Source: JAEKNW01 sp963677815 (GTDB taxonomy: Bacteria; Cloacimonadota; Cloacimonadia; Cloacimonadales; JAFGVF01). Taken from it: a stretch of DNA of 64,000 bases. Positions 34,317 through 43,238 of the stretch are shown here, one piece after another (positions within the stretch are counted from its first letter, which is position 1; each line of letters begins with the position of its first letter). The position numbers and the translations under genes are program-made. The stretch is from positions 2,790,001-2,854,000 of the forward strand of contig OY782499.1 of the NCBI GenBank assembly GCA_963677815.1, written 5' to 3'. The notes beneath the pieces were generated by a model. It was not told where the DNA came from and did not search any database. It saw only the letters and a program-made list of their open reading frames with translations.

Positions 34317-35202
34317 CAATCATCCTTCTGGAAACTTCAACATCATGTGCAATTGCACCTTTTAATTCTTCAATACTAGAATATTTCATTTCATCACGCA
34401 GTTTTTTAATAAAACTAGTCTCAACTTCCTGACCATAAATATCTTTGTTAAAATCCAAGATATAAGATTCAATTTTCTGGTCAAGAGAATTACTGACCGT
34501 TGGATTCTTACCAATATTAGTAATAGAATAGTAACTTCCTTGGTTAGTATGTGTTTGAGATAAATAAACCCCATCGGGAGGAGTTAATTGAGAAGCTGTT
34601 AGAGCTTTTATATTTATTGTTGGAAAACCTAAAGTTCTTCCAAGTCTTTTCCCTTCAATTACTTTTCCCCAAAAAGAGAATCTTCTTCCCAAATAATCAT
34701 TAGCTTCATACAAGTGACCTGCTTTTATCAAGTCACGTATTAATGAAGAGCTTACAAGCTTGTTATTACGATAGTAAGCTGGTTCTTGATAAGTCTCGTA
34801 GTTAAACTCATCTTCATGTGCCTTTATGAAATCGTAGTCACCCTGCCTATTTTTTCCAAATTTAGTATCATAACCTAAAACAATAGCTTTGGGATGAAAT
34901 TTATCTATCAATTCTGTTTTTAAAAAATCGTAAGGAGACATATCTGCAAATTCTTTAGTGAAGTTGAGCAATTCTATATGGTCAAAACCACATTTATGCA
35001 GAAGAGAAATTTTCTGACTTGTAGTAGTAAGAAGGTATGGCTGAGCTTTTTCACTCAATGAAACTTTGGGATGGGTTTGATAAGTAACGATTAAGGGTTG
35101 ACTATGATATTCTTTAGCGACCTGATGGAGTTTTTCCAATAATTTGCAATGACCTAGATGTACACCATCAAAATTTCCCACAGTTAAAACAAGATCTTTC
35201 AT
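34294..35202 (-). CDS. ribF: Bifunctional riboflavin kinase / FMN adenylyltransferase RibF
   Basis: This 302-residue protein is the usual length. The N-terminal nucleotidyltransferase carries GNFDGVHLGH (7-16) and the family segments VLGYDTKFGKNRQGDYDFIK and SSSLIRDLIKAGHLYEANDYLGRRF. The C-terminal riboflavin kinase domain has GRTLGFPTINI, PPDGVYLS, NIGKNPTV and ESYILDFNKDIYG. It makes FMN and then FAD. It follows truB with a TAATG overlap, as in many bacteria. Confidence 0.96.
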   Translation of the reverse strand: MKDLVLTVGNFDGVHLGHCKLLEKLHQVAKEYHSQPLIVTYQTHPKVSLSEKAQPYLLTTTSQKISLLHKCGFDHIELLNFTKEFADMSPYDFLKTELIDKFHPKAIVLGYDTKFGKNRQGDYDFIKAHEDEFNYETYQEPAYYRNNKLVSSSLIRDLIKAGHLYEANDYLGRRFSFWGKVIEGKRLGRTLGFPTINIKALTASQLTPPDGVYLSQTHTNQGSYYSITNIGKNPTVSNSLDQKIESYILDFNKDIYGQEVETSFIKKLRDEMKYSSIEELKGAIAHDVEVSRRMIDELKKTI

Positions 35203-36059
35203 TATTTGAATACCTTTTTAGGTTGTAAAACAGACTTTACTACTTTAGCTATACCCTTAGTTTGCTTGTTGTATTTTACGATTACTAACTCAGCATCAGG
35301 AAAATTATTAACACTTATCAGCCTCCCATACCAGAAATCTGAATCTTGTTTTTCATCTAGCTCAATAACTGGACAATCTATAAATTTATCGATTGGCAAG
35401 AGATATTCTTCCCAATTCTCAGGAGTTATCATATCTAAATTAACAGCATCTTCTAGATAAGAATCAGAAACAGATAAACGGTCTAATTGTACTGTTGTAG
35501 CAATTGTTCCATACATTTCAGCAATTTGTTCGGTAAGAGAACGGATATAAGTTCCTTTACTAACTTGGCATTTATAAGTTAGAAAAGGAAAAGAGTAGTC
35601 TTCAAGACTAAAATCAGATACAGTTATTGGTCTTTTTTGCATAGCAACATCTTGATTATTTCTAGCTAATTTATAGGCTCTCTGTCCGTTAACCTTTATA
35701 GCTGAATATACTGGTGGCACTTGTTCTTTCAAATTTTCTACTGCTTCTTTTAGTTTAAGTTCATCTATCTCAATATTATCAAGAAAATCTTCTTTTACCA
35801 TGCTTCCAGTAGAGTCTCCAGTATCAGTTTGTATACCAAATTGCATTTTAACTCGATAAGTTTTATCATAATTTGTTAGATATTGTGCTACTTTGGTAGC
35901 CTTACCTACTAAAATTTGCATTAACCCTTGGGCAAATGGATCAAGAGTACCTGCATGACCTATTTGTTTAATATTCGTAATTTTTCTTAGCCGTCTTATT
36001 ATATCAAAAGATGTAATACCAACTGGCTTATTTACTAAAAGGACTCCGAGTTTATCCAT
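35202..36059 (-). CDS. truB: tRNA pseudouridine(55) synthase TruB
   Basis: This 285-residue protein has KPVGITSFDIIRRLRKI and the catalytic motif GHAGTLDPFAQGLM with nucleophile Asp40. VPPVYSAIKVNGQRAYKLAR and SKGTYIRSLTEQIAE are further family landmarks. It converts U55 to pseudouridine in the T-loop of tRNAs. It overlaps nrnA by 8 bp and ribF by one base. The order rbfA-nrnA-truB-ribF is the conserved translation-associated arrangement. Confidence 0.97.
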   Translation of the reverse strand: MDKLGVLLVNKPVGITSFDIIRRLRKITNIKQIGHAGTLDPFAQGLMQILVGKATKVAQYLTNYDKTYRVKMQFGIQTDTGDSTGSMVKEDFLDNIEIDELKLKEAVENLKEQVPPVYSAIKVNGQRAYKLARNNQDVAMQKRPITVSDFSLEDYSFPFLTYKCQVSKGTYIRSLTEQIAEMYGTIATTVQLDRLSVSDSYLEDAVNLDMITPENWEEYLLPIDKFIDCPVIELDEKQDSDFWYGRLISVNNFPDAELVIVKYNKQTKGIAKVVKSVLQPKKVFK

Positions 36060-37065
36060 AAATCTTTGATTGTATTTCAGCTAACACCCTTGTAATAATA
36101 TCTTTTATATCACCAATAGCAGTGAAGCCAGAAGCTTTATCATGTCCTCCACCACCAAATTTTTTAGCTATAACCTGCACGTTATGAACTTCAGATCTAA
36201 TGGAAAATTTATATTCAGATTTTGATTTTTCCCAGTAATATAGGACTACTTCAACATCTTTCACACCCTTTATCCATTGGGTCATTTTAGATGTAGCAGA
36301 ATCATCTAAATTATTTTCATCAAGAAATTCCCTAGTTGTGAAAAATAACAGAGTTTTGTTGTCATGAAATAACTTAATAGTAGATAAGCTTTCTCCAATC
36401 ATCTTGAATTCATTAGCTTCTTTTTGATAAAGAAATTTCATAGATATATCTGCAGGAATTATCCTGTAGTCAAGCAGTTCACTACAAACATCAAATACTT
36501 CTTTATTAACATTGGTATTCAAGAAATTATTTGTATCGTTAATTATAGTAGTATAAATGGCTTGAGCATAATAGTTTTGACTTTCTTTATCAGCATTTCT
36601 AAGTTCATCTTTCAAGACCTGATATATGATAATTCCAACTGAAGTTGCTTGGTCATCAATATAGTATTCAGCATTATCAACAAGAGTCGTAATGATATGA
36701 TGGTCTATTACTAATACACTTTTAGCTCTTTCAACTAAGATTTTTGCTTCATCAATTCTATCATATCCATGACAATCAATGATTAACAAATTATCATAAG
36801 CCATATCTTGTTCAAGAGCTTTGGTATATTTATCAACACCTAAGAAATCTAGTTTATCAAGTGAATCCCCTTGCAAAACAATATCTAGTTCCATCTTCAT
36901 TGAAGCTAAAAGTCTTTTTAAACCTAAACAAGCAGCTAAACCATCACCATCTGGATTGTTATGAGTAATGATAGCAATAGATTCTCCAGCTTTAACTTTG
37001 TCAAATATTACATGAAGTTTGGTATGGAGTTCAGATAAAGTATTAATCTTCTTGGCTTTCATCAT
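36052..37065 (-). CDS. nrnA: DHH/DHHA1 phosphoesterase, NrnA-like
   Basis: This 337-residue protein has a DHH domain with THNNPDGDGLAACLGLKRLL (metal-binding Asp residues), DCHGYDRI and the name-giving DHH in VIDHHIITT. The C-terminal DHHA1 domain has the glycine-rich substrate loop GGGGHDKASGFTA. NrnA degrades nanoRNA and can dephosphorylate pAp. The Met-Met start gives two usable ATGs (37065 and 37062), both inside the end of rbfA, so translation is coupled. Substrate is inferred from family and from the usual rbfA-nrnA-truB order. Confidence 0.9.
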   Translation of the reverse strand: MMKAKKINTLSELHTKLHVIFDKVKAGESIAIITHNNPDGDGLAACLGLKRLLASMKMELDIVLQGDSLDKLDFLGVDKYTKALEQDMAYDNLLIIDCHGYDRIDEAKILVERAKSVLVIDHHIITTLVDNAEYYIDDQATSVGIIIYQVLKDELRNADKESQNYYAQAIYTTIINDTNNFLNTNVNKEVFDVCSELLDYRIIPADISMKFLYQKEANEFKMIGESLSTIKLFHDNKTLLFFTTREFLDENNLDDSATSKMTQWIKGVKDVEVVLYYWEKSKSEYKFSIRSEVHNVQVIAKKFGGGGHDKASGFTAIGDIKDIITRVLAEIQSKIYG

Positions 37066-37408
37066 TTTCTCTATTTAGTTTATCAAAAATTGATTCTATT
37101 TTCATCAAATTGTCTTGTGATTTATCATAATAGAATCTAATATCAGGAATAATTCTCATTATTTTAGCATCTGCAATATGTTTTTTAAACTGACCTGATG
37201 CTCTTGTTAAACATTCAATAAGTTGGTCTTTTTCTATATCTGAAGCATTATCATAGAAGAATATTTTAGCTTGGCGTAAATCTGGAGAGACTTCAACGTC
37301 TGAAAAGAAGACACTTTTCAGACGTTCATCTCTAAGATTATATAATACTACAGTATTAAAAAGCTTTTTTAATTCTTTCTGTAATCTTAATATTTTTATT
37401 GATGGCAT
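37043..37408 (-). CDS. rbfA: Ribosome-binding factor A
   Basis: About 121 residues from the ATG at 37408: MPSIKILRLQKELKKLFNTVV, RLKSVFFSDVEVSPDLRQAKIFF and RIIPDIRFYYDKSQDNLMKIESIFDKL, the KH-like RbfA fold. It acts in late 16S rRNA 5'-end maturation and cold adaptation. An in-frame TTG at 37432 would add eight residues overlapping infB; the ATG, one base after the infB stop (TAATATG), is preferred. It overlaps nrnA by 23 bp. Confidence 0.93.
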   Translation of the reverse strand: MPSIKILRLQKELKKLFNTVVLYNLRDERLKSVFFSDVEVSPDLRQAKIFFYDNASDIEKDQLIECLTRASGQFKKHIADAKIMRIIPDIRFYYDKSQDNLMKIESIFDKLNRENDESQED

Positions 37409-37409
37409 A

Positions 37410-40199
37410 TTACAACTTCTGTTTCTCTTCAACTTCGATGTAAGATTCTATTACATCACCTTCTTTGAGATCATTAAAGTTTTCGAAACCTATACCACAT
37501 TCAGTACCAGCTTTTACAACTTTAACATCATTTGAGAAGTGTTTTAAAGAAGATAATTTACCTTCATAAAGCATCACATCATTTCTATAGATACGGGCTT
37601 TACCACTGTTTTCGATATAACCGGTTTCAACTGCACAACCTGCAATATTGCCAACTTTTTTAATTTTAAACACTTCTTTTACTCTAGCTGAACCAGTTGA
37701 TTTTTCCACTAGTTTAGGTGCTAACATACCTTCCATAGCAGATCTAAGCTCTTCTATAGCGTCATAGATAATATGATAGAGTTTTATTTCAACACCTTCA
37801 AGTTCAGCTTGCTTTTGTGCCTTACCATTAGTACGAACATGGAAACCTATAATAATAGCATTTGAAGCAGAAGCTAAAGATACATCAGCTTCATTAATAC
37901 CACCTACAGATTTACGAATAATCTGTACCTTAATTTGTTCGGTAGATAATTTTTCAAATGAATCACAAAGAGCTTCTACAGAACCATCTGTATCAGCCTT
38001 AACAATTAAATCTATTGTAAGTGTTTCGTTCTCTTTTATTCTATCAAAGATATTATGAAGACTTGCCTTATTTTGGAAGTTTTCTCTTTCTCTTCTGATA
38101 ATTGTTCTTTCAGATGATATGTTTTTTGCAACCTTATCAGATTCAACAACATTGAGAATATCACCAGCTTTAGGAACATCATTTAGTCCATATAATCTAG
38201 CTACATCAGAAGGTCCTAATTTCTTAAGTTCCTTACCTCTTTCATCTTCAAGCTTTCTAACTTTACCATAAGTAGAGCCACAGATGATTGAATCACCCTT
38301 TTTAATGCTTCCTTGACGTAATAAAACAGTAATAATAGTACCCATGCTAGCATCTTTTTCAGCTTCAATAACAATACCTTCACCAGGAATATCTGCTTTA
38401 GCTGTGTACTCTTCAACATCACTAGTTAACAACATTAAATCAAGCAAATCATTAATACCTTCGCCTGTATGAGCAGAACATTTTGTCCAGAGAACATCTC
38501 CCCCATAACCTTCAAGATAAATACCTTTTTCTAGAAGTTGGGAAATAGTCTTATCAATATTCACACTAGGAAGGTCAATTTTATTAATAGCAATAATAAG
38601 AGTAACTCCAGAAGCTTTAGCATGATCTATAGCTTCAATTGTTTGAGGCATAACACCGTCGGTAGCAGCTACAACTATTACTGCAATATCAGTAACATTA
38701 GCACCACGAGCTCTCATAGCAGAGAAAGCTTCATGACCTGGTGTATCCAAGAAAGTTATTTTTCTATCGTTATATGAAATCTGATAAGCACCTATATGTT
38801 GGGTAATTCCACCAGATTCACCTGCAACCACATTTTCATTTCTGATATAATCTAAGATAGAAGTTTTACCATGGTCAACATGCCCCATAATAGTAACAAT
38901 TGGGGGTCTTTCAACTTCTTCAGCATCTTGGAATACTTCTGCATCTTTATAGATAATTTCTTCACCTACTTCATCTTCGAACTCATAATCAATACCAAAT
39001 TCAGTACACATAAGTTCCAAAGAATCACGATCTAATCTCTGGTTTATAGTAACCATCTGACCTAGGCCAAAGAATTTTGCAATAATATCAGTTGCTGCAA
39101 CACCAAGAATATTTGCTAGTTCACTCACAGAAGTAAATTCTGTAATTTTAACTACTGCATCCTCAGGAAGTTTTTGTTTTACTTCTTTATGATATTTCTT
39201 AACTTTCTTAGTTTTCTTAAGAGTCATTTTAATATTCTTAGAGATTTGAGATTCATCAAGCTCTGTAGGAATACTAGTATATTTATCACGTTTTTTTGCT
39301 GATTTAATCTTATTTTGTAGGTGTCTGCTTGTATCACCAAAATCTTTCGATGATTTTTTACTCTTTCCGAATTTCTTAGAAATCTCAGGTTTATTAGCTA
39401 AATCATCTGTTGACGCAATACTTGGTGCAATAACAGTTGATTTGATGTTATGAGAATCTCTCTTTTTAGGATCGAATTTACGACCACCATCTTTACCTGC
39501 AAAACCTGGTTTCTTATCAAAACTAGGACGACCACCATCTTTATTAAATGGTTTGCGTCTATCATTATTTTGCTTATCTCCGCGATAGTTACTTCTTCTA
39601 TCTCTGTTATCATTATTCTTTTGTTGATTAGCTTTTCTTTCTTCAACATTATCTGCATGATAGTAAGAATCAGCAGTAGCAGGCTGACTTTTTTTCTTTA
39701 ACTGAGCTAAAATACTAGCTGTACTAGTAATTGGTATAGCTGTAGTTTTAGTCTTAGTTTCATCTTTACTATTCTTTGGAGATGTATTTTCTTTATTTTG
39801 CTCTTTAGGGTGATTAACTCTAGGTCTTGCATGATTTTCTGTATCACTTTTTGCTTTACTAGGTCTTTCACTTCTTTTAGCTTCATCTTTTTCTTCTTTA
39901 ACTATTTCTTCTTTCTTAGCTGTTTTTACAGCATTAGCCCTTTGTTCCTCAAGTTCTTTTTTCTTTTCTCTTGCTTTTTCTTCTTGAGCTTTCAATTGAC
40001 GTTGTGCATCTTCTTTATCATGCTTTTTATTAGCTGATATTTGAGCATTAAACATAGATCTAATCTTGTTAGCTACGTCTTCATCAAGCAAGCTCATGTG
40101 GCTCTTCACTATAATACCTAAATCAGCTAAAGTCTTTTTCAAGGCAGAAGCAGAAATTTTTAACTCTTTAGCAAGTTCATGTACTCTGGTATTAGACAA
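37410..40199 (-). CDS. infB: Translation initiation factor IF-2
   Basis: About 929 residues. The IF2_N helical segment (NTRVHELAKELKISASALKKTLADLGI) is followed by a long Lys/Glu- then Asn/Arg/Lys-rich linker (about 70-330, including NYRGDKQNNDRRKPFNKDGG). The second IF2_N is VKITEFTSVSELANILGVAATDII. The G domain carries GHVDHGKTS, DTPGHEAFSAMRARGA and NKID, and C-terminal domains complete it. It loads initiator tRNA on the 30S subunit. The best start is the TTG at 40199, with GGGAGGAA immediately upstream; another TTG twelve bases earlier would place the ribosome site inside the gene. TTG starts for infB are plausible here, since ylxR also uses TTG. Confidence 0.96.
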   Translation of the reverse strand: MSNTRVHELAKELKISASALKKTLADLGIIVKSHMSLLDEDVANKIRSMFNAQISANKKHDKEDAQRQLKAQEEKAREKKKELEEQRANAVKTAKKEEIVKEEKDEAKRSERPSKAKSDTENHARPRVNHPKEQNKENTSPKNSKDETKTKTTAIPITSTASILAQLKKKSQPATADSYYHADNVEERKANQQKNNDNRDRRSNYRGDKQNNDRRKPFNKDGGRPSFDKKPGFAGKDGGRKFDPKKRDSHNIKSTVIAPSIASTDDLANKPEISKKFGKSKKSSKDFGDTSRHLQNKIKSAKKRDKYTSIPTELDESQISKNIKMTLKKTKKVKKYHKEVKQKLPEDAVVKITEFTSVSELANILGVAATDIIAKFFGLGQMVTINQRLDRDSLELMCTEFGIDYEFEDEVGEEIIYKDAEVFQDAEEVERPPIVTIMGHVDHGKTSILDYIRNENVVAGESGGITQHIGAYQISYNDRKITFLDTPGHEAFSAMRARGANVTDIAVIVVAATDGVMPQTIEAIDHAKASGVTLIIAINKIDLPSVNIDKTISQLLEKGIYLEGYGGDVLWTKCSAHTGEGINDLLDLMLLTSDVEEYTAKADIPGEGIVIEAEKDASMGTIITVLLRQGSIKKGDSIICGSTYGKVRKLEDERGKELKKLGPSDVARLYGLNDVPKAGDILNVVESDKVAKNISSERTIIRRERENFQNKASLHNIFDRIKENETLTIDLIVKADTDGSVEALCDSFEKLSTEQIKVQIIRKSVGGINEADVSLASASNAIIIGFHVRTNGKAQKQAELEGVEIKLYHIIYDAIEELRSAMEGMLAPKLVEKSTGSARVKEVFKIKKVGNIAGCAVETGYIENSGKARIYRNDVMLYEGKLSSLKHFSNDVKVVKAGTECGIGFENFNDLKEGDVIESYIEVEEKQKL

Positions 40200-40211
40200 T
40201 ATTCCTCCCAA

Positions 40212-40541
40212 TTAGTGAGTTATTAATTTCAATATTCCATTCGAAAAGTCTGTATCGGTTATTACAATAACACTCACGGGTTCATGGCCAATACTTTCAC
40301 CAATACTTTGCATTGATCTTATCTGTATAATAGGGCTTTTCGAATCATTAAATTTAGTAATTTTTTTCAAATTATTTTCCGATATGTCTTTACTTATAAT
40401 TATTACTTTTATCTTTCTATTCAAAGTCTTGAGCATACCTACGCCAAACTTCAATTTACCTGCTCTCTGGGCAAATTGAAGAAGTCTTATTAGTTTCTCT
40501 TCTGTTTTTTCAGCAACCTCTTTAATCTCTTTTGTTTCCAT
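40212..40541 (-). CDS. L7Ae/L30e-type RNA-binding protein (YlxQ-like)
   Basis: About 109 residues of the ribosomal L7Ae/L30e/YlxQ fold: KLIRLLQFAQRAGKLKFGVGMLKTLNRKIKVIIISKDISENNLKKI, then PVSVIVITDTDFSNGILKLI. YlxQ proteins bind kink-turn RNA and usually lie between nusA and infB, as here. The ATG at 40541 is chosen because an earlier in-frame ATG (40562) would overlap ylxR by 73 bp; neither has a visible ribosome site, so the start is uncertain. Confidence 0.8.
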   Translation of the reverse strand: METKEIKEVAEKTEEKLIRLLQFAQRAGKLKFGVGMLKTLNRKIKVIIISKDISENNLKKITKFNDSKSPIIQIRSMQSIGESIGHEPVSVIVITDTDFSNGILKLITH

Positions 40542-40723
40542 ATAGATAATTTTTCTATACATTGGTTATTATCACAAACATAATATCCCCTGCCTGGTAA
40601 AAGTCTTTTTAAATCATAAACTAGCTTATTATCCATTACTTGAAATCTAAGTAGATTTTCCTGATTATCTTTTCTTTTACATACTACACAGGTTCGAATA
40701 GGCTTGTGAGATTCACAACACAA
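40490..40723 (-). CDS. ylxR: YlxR-family protein (DUF448)
   Basis: This 77-residue protein carries the YlxR hallmarks: IRTCVVCKRKDNQENLLRF and the LLPGRGYYVCDNNQCIEK loop (GRGxYxC). The tail KQKRLKRLLKKQKRN is very basic, fitting nucleic-acid binding. YlxR lies between nusA and infB in most bacteria and has been linked to RNase P and transcription control. The start is TTG at 40723, with GGAGG (within the nusA end) 9 nt upstream. It overlaps the L7Ae-like gene by at least 52 bp. Confidence 0.88.
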   Translation of the reverse strand: MCCESHKPIRTCVVCKRKDNQENLLRFQVMDNKLVYDLKRLLPGRGYYVCDNNQCIEKLSIWKQKRLKRLLKKQKRN

Positions 40724-40724
40724 C

Positions 40725-41960
40725 TTAGAAAGCCTCCGCAGACTCTTTTAATTTCTCAGCAGTCTTTCTTCCGATGTTTCCTAAGTTACATAATTCATCT
40801 ACACTTGCTAGATAAATATCTTGAACAGAGGTATAGCCATGTGCTTTTAAAATCTGAGCTGTATTAGGGGTAACACCATCTAGTTCAGTAACATGGTTAG
40901 TAATTCTTCTCTCTTCAGCTAACTTTGAATTATATTCTTCTTTAGTAAATATATCAATATTATAATTAGTTAACTTGGCAGCTAATCTAACATTTTTTCC
41001 TTTCTTACCTATTGCTAAGTTCTTATTTTTTTCCTTAACAATAACCCTAGCAAATTTACCTCTCTCTGAGATGATTACTCTTTCTACTAGGTCTTTTCCA
41101 ACTGCATTAGCAACATATTCATCACTGTTATCATTAGAAACAACTATATCAATTTGTTCCCCATGAAGTTCTTTTCTAATAGAATCTATTCTTAAGCCTT
41201 TTGTTCCTAAACATGAACCAGCAGCATCAATATGATCTTTTTCAGTATAAACCTCAACTTTAGTTCTAATACCTGGTTCTCTAACAATCTTCTTAATGAT
41301 TATATCGCCATTGAAAATTTCAGGTATTTCATTTTCGAAAAGCTTTTTAACAAACTCTGGATTAGTTCTTGAAAGAATGATGGTTACGCCAGATTCTTTT
41401 CTGCGAATGTTAGTTACATAAGCTTTTATGATATCGCCTTGTTTATAATATTCTTCTTCTATTTGCTCTTCTGGTGGAAGCAAAGCGGTTGTATAACCGA
41501 TATCAACTCTAATACCACCAAAACCTTCAGATTTAACTTTACCAGTAACAATTGTATGTTTTTGGTTTTCAAAATGGAGAGAAGTTTTGTTAGCATCTTC
41601 ACTTTTAATTCTCTCTTGAATTGCTTTCTTAGCATTCTTAATAATCTTAGGACCAAATTCATGGAAGTGCATTTTTACTTCAACAGAATCACCAATTTCA
41701 ATACCTTTACCATATTGCTTCTTAGCTTCTGAAAGAGATATTTCTCCTAATTCAGAATCTATTGGAACTACAATTTTCTTAAAAGTTGCATAGATATCAT
41801 TTGTAGCAAAATCAAGATGTATCTTTAATTCGTTTTCAGGTGATAACTTTTTAGAGATTGTAGAATACAAACTCTCCTTAATAATTTCTGTCAGCATCTC
41901 TTTATCGAGTTGCTTGAAGTTAGCCAATTGATTCAATACTACTAATATGTTAGAACTCAT
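40725..41960 (-). CDS. nusA: Transcription termination/antitermination factor NusA
   Basis: About 411 residues from the ATG at 41960 (MSSNILVVLNQLANFKQLDKEMLTEIIKESLYS), preceded by AAGGAGAG. An in-frame upstream ATG at 41990 lies in the rimP end and is unlikely. Order of domains: N-terminal RNA-polymerase-binding domain; S1 domain (TGKVKSEGFGGIRVDIGYTTALLPPEEQ); KH1 and KH2 (DAAGSCLGTKGLRIDSIRKEL, KNLAIGKKGKNVRLAAKLT); C-terminal helix-hairpin-helix (LCNLGNIGRKTAEKLKE). It controls pausing, termination and antitermination. It follows rimP with one base between stop and start, the canonical order. Confidence 0.97.
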   Translation of the reverse strand: MSSNILVVLNQLANFKQLDKEMLTEIIKESLYSTISKKLSPENELKIHLDFATNDIYATFKKIVVPIDSELGEISLSEAKKQYGKGIEIGDSVEVKMHFHEFGPKIIKNAKKAIQERIKSEDANKTSLHFENQKHTIVTGKVKSEGFGGIRVDIGYTTALLPPEEQIEEEYYKQGDIIKAYVTNIRRKESGVTIILSRTNPEFVKKLFENEIPEIFNGDIIIKKIVREPGIRTKVEVYTEKDHIDAAGSCLGTKGLRIDSIRKELHGEQIDIVVSNDNSDEYVANAVGKDLVERVIISERGKFARVIVKEKNKNLAIGKKGKNVRLAAKLTNYNIDIFTKEEYNSKLAEERRITNHVTELDGVTPNTAQILKAHGYTSVQDIYLASVDELCNLGNIGRKTAEKLKESAEAF

Positions 41961-41961
41961 C

Positions 41962-42438
41962 TTATCTCTCCTTCTCATCTGAAAAGTCAAATATTGTTCG
42001 AGCTTTTTTAATAGAAGTAAAGGATATTACAACTTCTTCTTCATTTTTCTGAACAACTTTGATAGCTTGTGGGGTTACTTCTGCTAAGGTTCCTTCAATC
42101 ACTAAACGATCATCTTCAGCTTGATATTTCACCTTAACCTTTTCATTAATAGCACTTGCATAGTGTTTTTTATATTTTAATTCACGTTCTAGACCTGGTG
42201 AAGAAACTTCTAAAGTATATTTATTCTTATAAACATCTAACAACTCTAACTCTGAGCCAATTAACCTGTTTACAGTTATACAGTCTTCTACTGCTACTCC
42301 ACCAATTTTTGTTATATATATTAATGCTACTAAGCCATGATTTGTTTGTTTTTCTTCTACATCATACAAAGCTACACCGGCTTCCTTAGCAGCTCTTTTA
42401 GCAACATCTTCTAATATCTTTTCTCTTTCGCTTATCAT
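41962..42438 (-). CDS. rimP: Ribosome maturation factor RimP
   Basis: This 158-residue protein has the two RimP domains: AAKEAGVALYDVEEKQTNHGLVALIYITKIGGVAVEDC and the signature DVYKNKYTLEVSSPGLERELK, followed by an Sm-like C-terminal domain. It helps assemble the 30S subunit. It is the first gene of the translation operon; AAAGGTG lies before the ATG. A terminator-like hairpin precedes it by about 30 bp (42467-42496), so the operon may be controlled at its leader. Confidence 0.94.
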   Translation of the reverse strand: MISEREKILEDVAKRAAKEAGVALYDVEEKQTNHGLVALIYITKIGGVAVEDCITVNRLIGSELELLDVYKNKYTLEVSSPGLERELKYKKHYASAINEKVKVKYQAEDDRLVIEGTLAEVTPQAIKVVQKNEEEVVISFTSIKKARTIFDFSDEKER

Positions 42439-42466
42439 TATTATACACCTTTAATAATAAATTAAA

Positions 42467-42496
42467 AACCACTGTTAGCAATTCGTCACAGTGGTT
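42467..42496 (-). terminator. Terminator-like leader hairpin upstream of rimP
   Basis: AACCACTGT and ACAGTGGTT form a perfect 9-bp stem with a 12-nt loop. Read on the minus strand it is followed by TTTTTAATTT and then, about 29 bp on, the rimP ATG. No minus-strand gene lies upstream between here and 46460, so this is better read as a transcript-leader attenuator, or as the end of a short leader RNA, than as the terminator of another gene. Confidence 0.6.
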
Positions 42497-42619
42497 AGAC
42501 ATTTTATAAACTTATCTATATCAATATTTTATAATTTTTTCTATTCTATTTTATTCATACTTTTACAGTATTATTTTTTCTTCCTAAACTGTCAAGACCT
42601 TCTTTGAATTTTTAAACTT

Positions 42620-42879
42620 TTTAACCTAAATGGTATAGTAGTGCTTTAGTAATCCCCTTCTTTGAGGGGGATACAGGGGGTGATTCCATAAAGACCTATA
42701 AAATCCCCTTCTTTGAGGGGGATATAGGGGGTGATTCCATAAAGACGTATAAAATCCCCTTCTTTGAGGGGGATACAGGGGGTGATTCCATAAAGACCTA
42801 TAATATCCCCTTCTTTGAGGGGGATTTTGCATAAGAATATAGTGCTATTCTCAAAGCTCTACTGCATTATTGGGGTCAA
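42620..42879. mobile_element. MITE-like copy expanded by a 51-bp tandem array
   Basis: The ends TTTAACCTAAATGGTATAGT and ACTGCATTATTGGGGTCAA match the 225-bp family. The middle is replaced by units starting at 42654, 42705, 42756 and 42807, exactly 51 bp apart, each holding CCCCTTCTTTGAGGGGGATA and CAGGGGGTGATTCCATAAA. The CTTCGCTAAAGC segment of the full element is missing. An open frame encoding repeated PPQRRGF motifs is an array artefact. The remainder of 42439-42619 is the rimP leader and AT-rich sequence. Confidence 0.85.
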
Positions 42880-42989
42880 TACTTTTCCTCTTCATTTATT
42901 TATAGGGTCCAAAATTTCAATTTTGGTTCATTTATAAAAAATAACATGAAATTTCACCTTGACTTAACTGGGGTTTATGGACTGGAAAT

Positions 42990-43066
42990 TATGGACTGGC
43001 GGCATCTTGCCACCAGACTAAACAGGCCTACCGAGCCTGTTGTGGATGCAAGATGCATCCACTCCA
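42990..43066. repeat. Cluster of short perfect hairpins
   Basis: GGCA-TCT-TGCC, AGGC-CTACCGA-GCCT and GGATGCA-AGA-TGCATCC lie one after another between two ATGGACTGG/CTCCATAC-type flanks. Similar wording recurs at 54879 and 54983. On to 43238 the gap also holds AAGCA-TCCC-TGCTT near 43160 and an AT-rich leader of the M28 gene. No reading frame is present. Confidence 0.7.
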
Positions 43067-43238
43067 TACTTCCATACTAACCCTGCTTGCTAAAAATCTA
43101 CAAAGATGTCGCTTTCTACCAAGATGTCACTCCTAGCAGAGCTTTAACTGGCAAAACAAGCATCCCTGCTTGCAAAAAATCAAAAAGCAATTATATTATA
43201 TTTTGTAGAATAATATCTTACAAAATAAGGAGCATTAA

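Noticed and set aside
42626..42832. Open frame with PPQRRGF-type repeats
   Set aside because: It is the complement of the 51-bp array inside a MITE copy and only stays open because 51 is divisible by three.
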